Source of the DNA: Cytophagia bacterium | GTDB lineage: Bacteria; Bacteroidota; Bacteroidia; Cytophagales; Cyclobacteriaceae | Direction of reading: 5' to 3' | NCBI GenBank assembly: GCA_013373005.1 | Contig: JABXIP010000346.1 | Span: forward strand, 1-17,770 | Length of the DNA: 17,770 nt | In this document: one piece after another, positions 1-7,713 of the stretch | Position numbering within the stretch: position 1 is the first letter of the stretch | Layout of the letters: the number at the start of each line of letters is the position of its first letter | The notes under the pieces: generated by a model | The model's database searches: none | Seen by the model: only the letters and a program-made list of their open reading frames with translations | Told to the model about the DNA's origin: nothing | Translations under genes and position numbers: made by a program

Positions 1-156
1 ATTGAATCCCTTCTTTTCGACCTGAATAAAGAATTGGGAACCACTTTGGTTCTGGTAACGCATGATTTGGAGCTAGCTCAAAAGACAGATCGTGTTATTC
101 AGCTTAAAGGAGGAAAAATAACTAGCGACAGCATGCCAAAACCTGCCGAAGCCTAA
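1..156 (+). CDS. ABC transporter ATP-binding protein, C-terminal end (partial)
   Basis: The 51 codons seen are the last part of an ABC ATPase; the start lies left of the window. The segment LVLVTHDLELAQKTDRVIQL carries the H-loop histidine (residue 21 of the visible part) that contacts the ATP gamma phosphate, followed by the KGGKI strand typical of the LolD/MacB/YbbA group. The stop codon TAA overlaps the ATG of the next gene (TAATG), so the two are almost certainly translationally coupled and form one transporter. By family knowledge it would power a permease that moves lipids, lipoproteins or peptides, or signals across the inner membrane rather than importing solutes. The Walker A, signature and Walker B motifs are outside the window, so the subfamily is inferred from the partner permease. 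Confidence 0.9.
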   Translation: MESLLFDLNKELGTTLVLVTHDLELAQKTDRVIQLKGGKITSDSMPKPAEA

Positions 157-2717
157 TGAGCAAAAAGTCAAAAACAGACTGGGCATGGTTATTCAAAATG
201 GCCTGGCGAGATAGCAGAAGAAGTAAATCACGGTTATTCCTGTTCATCTCATCTATCATTATTGGCATTGCAGCCTTAGTGGCGATCAATTCTTTTAGCG
301 ATAACCTTAAAGACGACATCAACAGTCAGGCAAAAGAATTGCTTGGGGCTGATCTTGAACTGGGCAGCAATGACTCCACCTTCAATTACGGATTAGTTGA
401 TACGTTGGAGCATGTAGTTTCTTACGAAAACAGCTTTGCCTCCATGATCTATTTCCCGAAAAATCAGGAGAGCAGATTGGTAGATGTTAGAGCATTGGAA
501 GGGGACTTTCCCTATTATGGAAAGATCGAAACTGAACCGGCCAATGCAGAATCTACTTTCCGTGATGGAAGCAGAAAAGCATTGGTAGACCAAAGCGTTC
601 TCATTCAATATGATGTAGAAGTGGGTGATTCTATTCGTATTGGGCTGGTCACTTTCAAAATTGAAGGCTCCCTTATTTCTTCTCCTTCCCAGTCATTGGG
701 TGCTACCTTGGTTGCTCCTGCGGTATATATCCCTATGAAATACCTCAATGATACAGAGCTTATTCAAAGAGGAAGCCGGGTGTATTATCGAAGATTCTAT
801 AAATTCACCAACCCTCCAGAAGGCTTTGACATTGAAGCACAGATTCGTGAAGACAGTGATACCCTGCGTATTCAAGACATTAGCAGTGAAACCATTGAAG
901 AACGCAAGCAAGAAACAGGAGAAACCTTCGATGATTTGGCTGATTTTCTAAACCTCGTGGCCTTTGTAGCACTATTATTGGGTTGCGTTGGTGTGGCCAG
1001 CGCGGTGCACATTTATATCAAAGATAAAATCAGGTCGGTGGCCATCCTGAGGTGTCTGGGAGCTTCAGGTAAAGACACCTTCCTTATTTACCTCATTCAG
1101 ATCGGTGCTGCCGGGATCATTGGCTCGCTTTTGGGTGCATTAGCCGGAACTTTCATTCAAACCATTTTACCCAAGGTCTTCGCAGGTTTTTTACCTGTTG
1201 AAGTCAATATTGCCTTATCGTGGCCCTCCATTTTAGGAGGTTTGCTCACCGGAATTTTCGTTTCTGTTCTTTTCGCGCTAGCTCCTTTGGTAAGTGTTAG
1301 AAAGGCTTCTCCTCTCATTACGCTCCGCGGAATGGAAGATGATGAGAACACTAAAAAAGACAAACTCAAGTGGTTGGTTTATGCTTCCATATTGATTTTT
1401 GTGATTGCTTTCGCCTATGTACAAATTGGACAGTTGGGCGATAGTTTGGTCTTCACCTTCTTCATTGCTTTCTCTTTTGGCTTTCTGGCTTTAGTCGCTC
1501 GATTCAGCATGTGGATGGTGAAAAGATTTTTCCCTTCGAGCTGGAATTATGTTTGGCGTCAAAGTTTGGCCAATCTTTATAGGCCTAATAACCAAACATT
1601 GGTATTAATTGCTTCCATTGGCCTGGGCACAGCACTCATTACCACACTGTACTTTATTCAGGCGTTGCTTATCAGTCAAGTGGAAATAACCACGGATAAT
1701 GATCGCCCTAACCTGATGGTTTTTGATATTCAAAGCTATCAGGTAGAAGAGTTGGCCGAGCTTACAAGAACCTACGATTTGCCTGTTTTGCAACAAGTGC
1801 CCGTAGTAACCATGCGCATCGAATCTATTAATGGGATGACTCTGGAAGAAGCTGTGAATGACACCACCAGTAGAAGGAGAAGCAGACCCTTTAGAAGAGA
1901 ATGGCGAGTTACCTACCGCGACAGCCTGATTGAATCTGAGAAGATGGTAGAGGGTCAACTCAAGGCATTTGGCAATAGAAACGGCCACGATGAATTTCCG
2001 CAAGTGAGTCTGGAAGATGGCTATGCCAAAAGTAATGATCTGGAAATCGGTGATACCATTGTATGGGATGTTCAGGGTGTGCCTATTACAACCACTCTTG
2101 GCAGTACCCGAGAAATTGATTGGGAAAGAGTTCAGACGAACTTTTTAGGATTATTTCCAACTGGAGTTTTAGAACAAGCACCTCAGTTCCATGTCCTCAT
2201 TACACGAGTAAAAGATGTGGAAGAAGGAGCCTTGTTTCAGCGCGAAGTAGTTAAAAACTACCCCAATGTTTCAGTGATTGACGTTGGCCTTATCTTGAAT
2301 ACACTGGATAATATACTGAGCAAGATTTCCTTTGTCATTAGGTTTATGGCCCTTTTCAGTATACTTACTGGCCTGTTGGTATTGGTAAGTTCCGTGATTC
2401 TATCCAAGTTTCAGCGAATCAAAGAAAGTGTATTGCTAAGAACAATGGGAGCCACCAGGAATCAAATTTTCAGTATCAACAGTTTGGAGTACTTCTTCCT
2501 TGGTAGCCTGGCCTCTCTTTCCGGTATTATTCTGTCATTGGTGGCCAGTTGGGGTTTAGCATACTATACCTTCAACTCAACCTTCGTTCCAGATCTATTA
2601 CCCATCGCTTTGGTATATTTCTCTATTACCGGAATTACCATACTCATAGGTCTGGCCAACAGCCGTGGTATAGTCAGCAGGCCTCCGCTTGAAGTACTAA
2701 GAAGTGAGATTCAGTAG
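156..2717 (+). CDS. FtsX-like ABC transporter permease (YbbP type)
   Basis: This 853-residue inner-membrane protein is the partner of the ATPase it overlaps. A basic cytoplasmic N-terminus (residues 1-25) precedes TM1 (about 26-46), then a periplasmic domain to about residue 260. A first FtsX-type block of three helices follows (about 265-288, 308-336, 355-382) with the short cytoplasmic segment KIRSVAILRCLGASGKDTF. Four central hydrophobic segments lie at about 405-425, 430-455 and 482-505, then a second periplasmic domain, and a second FtsX block from about 735 to the end containing ESVLLRTMGATRNQIF. Two FtsX domains and around ten helices match the YbbP architecture rather than the four-helix LolC/MacB type. 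Known relatives work with a YbbA/LolD-like ATPase; the substrate cannot be read from sequence. The start is fixed by the 1-base stop/start overlap. Confidence 0.9.
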   Translation: MSKKSKTDWAWLFKMAWRDSRRSKSRLFLFISSIIIGIAALVAINSFSDNLKDDINSQAKELLGADLELGSNDSTFNYGLVDTLEHVVSYENSFASMIYFPKNQESRLVDVRALEGDFPYYGKIETEPANAESTFRDGSRKALVDQSVLIQYDVEVGDSIRIGLVTFKIEGSLISSPSQSLGATLVAPAVYIPMKYLNDTELIQRGSRVYYRRFYKFTNPPEGFDIEAQIREDSDTLRIQDISSETIEERKQETGETFDDLADFLNLVAFVALLLGCVGVASAVHIYIKDKIRSVAILRCLGASGKDTFLIYLIQIGAAGIIGSLLGALAGTFIQTILPKVFAGFLPVEVNIALSWPSILGGLLTGIFVSVLFALAPLVSVRKASPLITLRGMEDDENTKKDKLKWLVYASILIFVIAFAYVQIGQLGDSLVFTFFIAFSFGFLALVARFSMWMVKRFFPSSWNYVWRQSLANLYRPNNQTLVLIASIGLGTALITTLYFIQALLISQVEITTDNDRPNLMVFDIQSYQVEELAELTRTYDLPVLQQVPVVTMRIESINGMTLEEAVNDTTSRRRSRPFRREWRVTYRDSLIESEKMVEGQLKAFGNRNGHDEFPQVSLEDGYAKSNDLEIGDTIVWDVQGVPITTTLGSTREIDWERVQTNFLGLFPTGVLEQAPQFHVLITRVKDVEEGALFQREVVKNYPNVSVIDVGLILNTLDNILSKISFVIRFMALFSILTGLLVLVSSVILSKFQRIKESVLLRTMGATRNQIFSINSLEYFFLGSLASLSGIILSLVASWGLAYYTFNSTFVPDLLPIALVYFSITGITILIGLANSRGIVSRPPLEVLRSEIQ

Positions 2718-2773
2718 CCGGAGAATTTATAGAGGGCATATTCAGACCCAATAAAATCACTTAAACAATCCTT

Positions 2774-2804
2774 TTTGTTAAAGGTTGATGAAATCAATAT
2801 CTTG
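2774..2804 (+). promoter_or_regulatory. Candidate Bacteroidota promoter for the amidohydrolase
   Basis: TTTG at 2774-2777 is followed after 20 bases by TATCTTG at 2798-2804, close to the Bacteroidota sigma consensus (TTTG, about 19-21 bases, TAnnTTTG) but one T short in the -7 box. Transcription would begin near 2811, giving a leader of only about 14 bases. The -7 box begins in the loop of the palindrome at 2778-2820. Matched by eye only. Confidence 0.35.
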
Positions 2805-2820
2805 ATTCGTCAACCTTTAA
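2778..2820. repeat. Long interrupted palindrome just before the amidohydrolase start
   Basis: Outer arms TTAAAGGTTGA (2778-2788) and TCAACCTTTAA (2810-2820) are perfectly complementary, and inner arms AATCAA (2792-2797) and TTGATT (2802-2807) close on a TATC loop, with a small asymmetric internal bulge. Four T residues and then the ATG at 2825 follow. It could terminate the upstream ABC operon, or, because it spans a candidate -7 box, act as an operator. The sequence does not decide between these. Confidence 0.7.
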
Positions 2821-2824
2821 TTTT

Positions 2825-4408
2825 ATGAAGAAACTTTCATTCCGCTGGTATTGCTTAATGCTGGCATTTTTCGCTCTTAACATCTCCTATGCGCAGATAC
2901 AAAGGGCTCCGGCCCGAGCTGAGGGAGATGGTCCTTTTAACCGACTCATCATTCGCGGTGTAACACTTATCAACGGAAATGGTGCACCGCCAACAGGTCC
3001 GGTAGATATTGTGGTGGAAAAGAACATCATCAAAGGAATTCACAACGTGGGTTATCCGGGAGTTCCCATTAATGAAGCTAGAAGACCAAAAGCTAACCCT
3101 GGCGATAAAGAACTGGACGCAGAAGGTATGTATCTACTTCCGGGTCTTATCGATATGCACGGCCATATTGGTGGTACTGGGCAGGGAACTCCGGCCGAGT
3201 ATGTATTTAAATTGTGGTTGGGTCATGGAATCACCACCATTCGTGATCCTTCAGCCGGAAATGGTCTCGATTGGGTGCTAGAACACAAAGAGAAAAGCGC
3301 TAAAAATGAAATTACTGCTCCTAGAATTTTTGCTTACACCGGTTTCGGGCAGGGAGCAAAAGAGCCTATTTCTACTCCGGAAATGGCCAGAGAATGGGTA
3401 AGACAAAATAAAGCCAATGGCGCTGATGGAATCAAGTTCTTTGGTGCTGCCCCGGACATTATGCAGGCTGCCCTTGAGGAAAACAAGAAGCTGGGTTTAC
3501 GTTCTGCCATGCACCACGCACAAATGGATGTGGTAAGATGGAACGTGCTTAACTCTGCAAGAGCAGGTCTGACTTCTATGGAACATTGGTATGGTTTGCC
3601 AGAAGCTATGTTTACCGACAAAAAGATTCAGAACTATAGCCTGGACTATAACTACCAAAACGAGCAAGATCGTTTTGGTGAGGCTGGAAGGCTTTGGAAG
3701 CAAACGGCACCTCCTTATTCTGAAAAATGGAATGAAGTAATGAATGAGCTGATCGATTTGGACTTTACACTGGATCCGACTTTCAATATCTACGAGGCAA
3801 GCCGTGACTTGATGAGAGCCTTCACTGCAGAATGGCACAACATTTACACCCTGCCGAGCCTTTGGGATTTCTATAGACCTAGCAAGCAGTCTCACGGTTC
3901 CTACTGGTTCTCTTGGGGAACTGAGCAGGAAGTGGCCTGGAAAGAAAACTATAAGCTTTGGATGACCTTCGTGAATGAATACAAAAACCGTGGTGGTAGA
4001 GTAACTGCCGGTTCTGATTCTGGGTTTATCTATCAGCTATACGGCTTTGGTTATATCCGTGAGTTGGAATTGCTTCGCGAAGCAGGCTTCCATCCTCTTG
4101 AAGTAATTATGTCTGCTACACTCAATGGTGCCGAAGCACTTGGTGCGGATGATATGCTCGGTTCTATTGAAATTGGTAAATATGCAGACTTCGTGATTCT
4201 GGAAGAAAACCCTCTAGAGAATCTGAAGATGCTTTACGGAACCGGTTTCATCAGATTAAATGACGACAACGAAGTGGAAAGAGCTGGTGGAGTGGTTTAC
4301 ACCATTAAGGATGGAATTATTTATGATGCCAAGAAACTGTTAGAAGATGTGAGAAAGATGGTAGAGGAGAAGAAGAATGGCATGTCATTCAAACTAACCA
4401 CTAAATAA
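2825..4408 (+). CDS. Exported amidohydrolase (imidazolonepropionase-like family)
   Basis: The 527-residue protein starts with a signal peptide (basic MKKLSFR, hydrophobic core, probable cleavage after SYA, residue 23), so it acts in the periplasm or outside. Expected metal ligands of the amidohydrolase TIM barrel are visible in order: H112 and H114 in GLIDMHGHIG, K204 in DGIKFF (candidate carboxylated lysine), H230/H231 in AMHHA, H254 in MEHW, and D398 in TAGSDSG. The C-terminal IGKYADFVILEENPLENL (about 450-467) is the strand that completes the small beta-sandwich built with the N-terminal LIIRGVTLINGNG. Relatives hydrolyse amide or ester bonds in small molecules or dipeptides; the substrate is unknown. 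The insertion at about 265-365, rich in Trp and Tyr, may shape the active site. The next gene starts on the base after the stop. Confidence 0.88.
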   Translation: MKKLSFRWYCLMLAFFALNISYAQIQRAPARAEGDGPFNRLIIRGVTLINGNGAPPTGPVDIVVEKNIIKGIHNVGYPGVPINEARRPKANPGDKELDAEGMYLLPGLIDMHGHIGGTGQGTPAEYVFKLWLGHGITTIRDPSAGNGLDWVLEHKEKSAKNEITAPRIFAYTGFGQGAKEPISTPEMAREWVRQNKANGADGIKFFGAAPDIMQAALEENKKLGLRSAMHHAQMDVVRWNVLNSARAGLTSMEHWYGLPEAMFTDKKIQNYSLDYNYQNEQDRFGEAGRLWKQTAPPYSEKWNEVMNELIDLDFTLDPTFNIYEASRDLMRAFTAEWHNIYTLPSLWDFYRPSKQSHGSYWFSWGTEQEVAWKENYKLWMTFVNEYKNRGGRVTAGSDSGFIYQLYGFGYIRELELLREAGFHPLEVIMSATLNGAEALGADDMLGSIEIGKYADFVILEENPLENLKMLYGTGFIRLNDDNEVERAGGVVYTIKDGIIYDAKKLLEDVRKMVEEKKNGMSFKLTTK

Positions 4409-5353
4409 ATGAAACCAAAAATCATTCAAGGGCTGATATTCTCAGCCCTTTTTTGTCTCATCTCATGTGGGCAAAAAGACACAGAATACCAGTTAAAGCA
4501 ATTTCAGGGTATGTCTTTATTAGGCGATTCACTGAAAATTCTTTCTAGATCTGAGCAGCAATTAGCCCCTCTAACAACCAATCTGGAAGAGGCTCAAGCC
4601 AATTTCGAAGTAGAACCATCTGAGATGAATACTATTTGGCTTGGAAGGAGGTACGCCTATCTTTCAGATTATCAGAAAGCCATTGAGGTATTCTCTGTAG
4701 GGCTGGAAAAGTATCCGGAATCATACAAACTCTACAGGCATAGAGGGCATAGATACATAAGTCTAAGACAATTCGACAAAGCCATAATCGATTTTCAAAA
4801 GGCCTATGAATTGATGCCCAAAAACCAAATGGATATTGAGCCAGATGGTGCCCCTAATAAGCTGAACATCCCACTTTCCAATACGCAGTTCAACATACTT
4901 TATCACTATGGGCTAGCCCATTACTTAAAGGGTGAGTTTGGAAAAGCAGAGGAAATTTATACTGAGTTACTGAGAGGCTACTGCGATAACCAAGATCTCA
5001 TAGTAGCCACAGCCGATTGGCTCTATATGTCTCTCAAAAGACAAGGTAAAGACGAACTGGCTGCTGAAGTACTCGATTTGATTTACCCAGAGATGGAAAT
5101 CATAGAAAATGACAGCTACCTGAAAAGGCTAATGATGTATAAGGGTGAACTGCCTGTGGAAGAACTTTTTAAAACTGATAATGATGATGTGGCCTTAAGC
5201 CTGGCAACCCAGGGGTATGGAGTAGCCAACTGGTATCTATACAATGGTGATACCGTGAGAGCAAAGGAAATTTTTGATCAGGTCTTGGGTGGAACGAGTT
5301 GGGCTGCTTTTGGATATATTGCTGCTGAAGCAGATATGAAAAGGTTGCAATAG
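4409..5353 (+). CDS. TPR-repeat lipoprotein
   Basis: This 314-residue protein has a lipoprotein signal: MKPKIIQGLIFSALFCLISC with lipobox LISC and the lipidated cysteine at residue 20, so it should be anchored in a membrane facing the periplasm. Tetratricopeptide repeats follow at about 75-108 (Y-QKAIEVFSVGLEKYPE pattern), 109-142 (QFDKAIIDFQKAYELMP) and 163-195 (LAHYLKGEFGKAEEIYTELL), with weaker helical pairs after them. TPRs bind other proteins and have no catalytic activity. The ATG directly follows the stop of the amidohydrolase with no spacer, so the two are co-translated and their products may act together; partnership is an inference. The C-terminus (about 265-314, DTVRAKEIFDQVLGG) resembles a last repeat. 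No specific function is recognised. Confidence 0.85.
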   Translation: MKPKIIQGLIFSALFCLISCGQKDTEYQLKQFQGMSLLGDSLKILSRSEQQLAPLTTNLEEAQANFEVEPSEMNTIWLGRRYAYLSDYQKAIEVFSVGLEKYPESYKLYRHRGHRYISLRQFDKAIIDFQKAYELMPKNQMDIEPDGAPNKLNIPLSNTQFNILYHYGLAHYLKGEFGKAEEIYTELLRGYCDNQDLIVATADWLYMSLKRQGKDELAAEVLDLIYPEMEIIENDSYLKRLMMYKGELPVEELFKTDNDDVALSLATQGYGVANWYLYNGDTVRAKEIFDQVLGGTSWAAFGYIAAEADMKRLQ

Positions 5354-5386
5354 CCGTAAGATTTGCTTGTCAATGTTCCATCAAAA

Positions 5387-5454
5387 CGTCATTCCGAACT
5401 TGTTTCGGAATCTGTCAGAAATTCAGGAGACCCTGAATCAAGTTCAGGGTGACG
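5387..5454. repeat. CGTCA-bounded double-hairpin repeat, copy 1
   Basis: The 68-bp element begins CGTCA (5387-5391) and ends TGACG (5450-5454). Inside are two perfect hairpins: ATTCCGAA (5391-5398) with TTCGGAAT (5404-5411), 5-base loop; and CCCTGAA (5431-5437) with TTCAGGG (5443-5449), loop TCAAG. A second element built the same way lies at 13511-13572. It occupies the gap between convergent genes, the usual place for dispersed REP-like palindromes. Confidence 0.8.
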
Positions 5455-5466
5455 ATGGTATGAAAC

Positions 5467-5499
5467 AAAAAAAGGCGGTTTAAAAACCGCCTTTTTTTT
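5467..5499. terminator. Bidirectional rho-independent terminator
   Basis: GGCGGTT (5474-5480) pairs with AACCGCC (5485-5491) around a TAAA loop, with seven A residues before (5467-5473) and eight T residues after (5492-5499). The A and T tracts make it work on both strands, ending both the TPR lipoprotein transcript and the converging protease transcript. The T tract runs into the stop codon of the minus-strand protease gene (5498-5500). Confidence 0.93.
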
Positions 5500-7552
5500 A
5501 TCCTTTTTTTCTAGCCGCCTGAATCTGGTCAGCTAAGAGTCTAATGCTTTCTTTCAGGTAAGGATCCTTAATGTCATCTAAAGATCTATCCTTAACCTTG
5601 CTGGCCTCAAGCTCAGACAAGGAAGCTCCAACTTTCACTCTTGCAGCTCTTCTCTGCTCCAGGTCTTCCTGCTCTTTCTTACGAACATCGTAATTGAGAG
5701 AAACCTCTTTTCGAGCTCTTGACTTTCTTATTTCCTCAATATCAAATTGAAGGTCAAGCAAATCCTGCTCCTGATTCATTCTTTGATCGTGCAGTTTTTT
5801 GAGCGAGGATAGCATGGTGTTATCAACAAAGTTCAATGGCTTGAAGTTCGTAGGGTCAATCTTGTCCCAAGGCAAAGCACTTGGTTGAGAACTTTCACCA
5901 AACTCTTCTGCACTATACACTGCAGGGAACTCAATATCAGGAGTAACACCTCTATGCTGTGTACTGCTTCCCGTTACTCTATAAAACTTAGCAATAGTAT
6001 ACTTCATCAGACCAAGGTCTTCAGCGTCAGGTTGTCTCAGGAAGTCATTCAAACCTCTCACCTGCTGCACGGTACCTTTTCCATAGCTCTGCTCTCCTAC
6101 AATCACACCTCTTTTGTAATCCTGAATAGCACCTGCAAAAATCTCCGAAGCTGAAGCCGAGAATCTATTGATCATTACATTCAACGGACCATCATAGAAC
6201 ATCTCGGGAGTGTCAGAATCCAATACCTCTTTTCTATCCTGAGGGTATTTTACCTGTACCACAGGTCCGCCAGGAATGAATAGCCCAGACATGTTGATGG
6301 CTTCAAACAAGGCTCCACCGCCATTATTTCTTAAATCTAACATGACTCCATCTACACCTTGAGACTCCAATTCATTAATCAGTCTTTTCACATCATTAGT
6401 AGTACTGGCATAATCATCTGGCTTGGTTTCCATCTCTTCTGCATTGAGATAGAAGTCTGGAACGGTGATAATCCCTAAAGTATACTCCTGACCGTTCTCA
6501 GTCATTTGAACTACCTCGCTTGTCGGTTTAGCATCATCCAAATTGATTTTGTCTCTTACTAATGTGACAATCTTTGTTTCTGCTCCGGCATTAGCTCCTG
6601 CAGGTAAAAGCTCCAGTCTCACCAAAGTACCTTTTGGTCCTCTGATTTGCCCGGCCACTTCATCAGATCTCCATCCTATAGTATTGATCATTTCGCCATC
6701 GGCACCTTGGGCAACACCAATTACTCTGTCATCTTTATCAACTTCACCACTTTTGAAAGCCGGACCACCAGGTCTCAACTCCACAATTTTAGTGTAGTCG
6801 TTATCTTGCTGAAGAGTGGCCCCAATTCCTTCCAAAGACTTTTTGCTGTTCATCTCAAAGTCTTCAGCATTTAATGGAGTGAAGTAATTGGTATGTGGGT
6901 CAAAAGCTTCAGTCAATGAATTCATGAAGATTTCGAATACGTCATTGCTGTTGTATTTCTCTACGTTCCCCTTGAATCGCTCGTATCTGGTAGTCAGTAA
7001 TTCCTTGATTTTTTCATCGGTAGAACCACTAAGTTTCAAACTCAGCGCCTGACTCTTGAGTGTTTTTCTCCACAACTCGTCAAGCTCTTCCTCAGATTTT
7101 GCATAAGGAACTGCCTCCCTATCTACCAGAAATGACTCATTTCTCTGAAAGTTAAACTGGTCACCGGCATGTGCCAAAGCATAATCCAATCTAGACTGAA
7201 TTCTGTTTCTGTAAATATTGAAGATATAGAAAGCCGGAACCAGATTCCCTCTCTTTAGATCCTCATCAAGAGTAAACCTGTATTTCTCAAAAGACTTAAT
7301 ATCGCTCTGCAAGAAATAGTTTTTATTACCATCTAGCGACTGTATGAAATTGTCGAAAATGACAGACGAGAGTGAGTCATTCAGATCAATATCGCGGTAA
7401 TGAACATAGTCGAGAATCTGTACAATGATCCTCGCCTCCTTCATATGGGCTTCTGTAGGTTGTAAATATTGTGTGCTATCTCGCTCTGCCCATGAAGCCG
7501 TTGTGGCTAAAATCATCAGGGCAAACATCATCAGCTTTCTCATCATCTTCAT
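5498..7552 (-). CDS. prc: C-terminal processing (tail-specific) protease, Tsp/Prc, family S41A
   Basis: Periplasmic serine protease that degrades or trims proteins from their C-termini. With the ATG at 7552 the protein has 684 residues, as usual for Tsp/Prc, and begins with a signal peptide ending near TTASWA. The reading frame stays open to a TTG at 7648, but that would bury the signal peptide under 32 extra residues. In the 684-residue numbering: N-terminal helical domain (about 25-225), PDZ domain (about 235-335, with EGIGATLQ), S41 domain with LDLRNNGGGALFEA at about 405-418, catalytic Ser467 in RFSASASEIF and Lys492 in SYGKGTVQQV, spaced 25 residues as in E. coli Tsp. FYRVTGSSTQHRGVTPDI follows, then a charged C-terminal helical tail from about 600. 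It is last in a minus-strand run behind a MacB-like permease. Confidence 0.93.
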   Translation of the reverse strand: MKMMRKLMMFALMILATTASWAERDSTQYLQPTEAHMKEARIIVQILDYVHYRDIDLNDSLSSVIFDNFIQSLDGNKNYFLQSDIKSFEKYRFTLDEDLKRGNLVPAFYIFNIYRNRIQSRLDYALAHAGDQFNFQRNESFLVDREAVPYAKSEEELDELWRKTLKSQALSLKLSGSTDEKIKELLTTRYERFKGNVEKYNSNDVFEIFMNSLTEAFDPHTNYFTPLNAEDFEMNSKKSLEGIGATLQQDNDYTKIVELRPGGPAFKSGEVDKDDRVIGVAQGADGEMINTIGWRSDEVAGQIRGPKGTLVRLELLPAGANAGAETKIVTLVRDKINLDDAKPTSEVVQMTENGQEYTLGIITVPDFYLNAEEMETKPDDYASTTNDVKRLINELESQGVDGVMLDLRNNGGGALFEAINMSGLFIPGGPVVQVKYPQDRKEVLDSDTPEMFYDGPLNVMINRFSASASEIFAGAIQDYKRGVIVGEQSYGKGTVQQVRGLNDFLRQPDAEDLGLMKYTIAKFYRVTGSSTQHRGVTPDIEFPAVYSAEEFGESSQPSALPWDKIDPTNFKPLNFVDNTMLSSLKKLHDQRMNQEQDLLDLQFDIEEIRKSRARKEVSLNYDVRKKEQEDLEQRRAARVKVGASLSELEASKVKDRSLDDIKDPYLKESIRLLADQIQAARKKG

Positions 7553-7589
7553 TTCAACGAAGTTATCTATCAAACGTTTTCTAAGGCAA

Positions 7590-7619
7590 GAATTCAATGT
7601 ATGAAAATCAATTGAATTC
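7590..7619. repeat. Inverted repeat in the leader of the Tsp/Prc gene
   Basis: GAATTCAAT (7590-7598) and ATTGAATTC (7611-7619) are perfect 9-base arms around a 12-base spacer, 38 bases before the chosen ATG. It could be a dimer-binding operator or an RNA hairpin in the leader. It supports treating this stretch as non-coding. Confidence 0.55.
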
Positions 7620-7656
7620 TTCCGTCCACTTTTTGAAAAGGGGTACAATTATAATA

Positions 7657-7688
7657 CCATCCGTTGTCCTTCTAGTTTCAACGGATGG
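7657..7688 (-). terminator. Hairpin between the permease and Tsp/Prc genes
   Basis: CCATCCGTTG (7657-7666) pairs perfectly with CAACGGATGG (7679-7688) across a 12-base loop. It lies 25 bases after the stop of the minus-strand permease. The downstream tract on that strand (TATTATAATTG) is AT-rich but not a clean T run, so it may be a weak terminator, an mRNA-stabilising hairpin, or an operator for the protease gene. Termination is only one of these readings. Confidence 0.45.
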
Positions 7689-7713
7689 CAGAATAGTTGT
7701 TAAAAATTGCAAA

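Noticed and set aside
1605..2003. 132-codon minus-strand open frame inside the permease gene
   Set aside because: It is antisense to a clear membrane-protein gene and shows no domain; similar shadows at 3497-3895 and 7937-8350 were rejected for the same reason.
7553..7648. 32-residue N-terminal extension of the Tsp/Prc protein from a TTG
   Set aside because: It would bury the signal peptide, contains the inverted repeat at 7590-7619, and the ATG at 7552 gives the usual family length.
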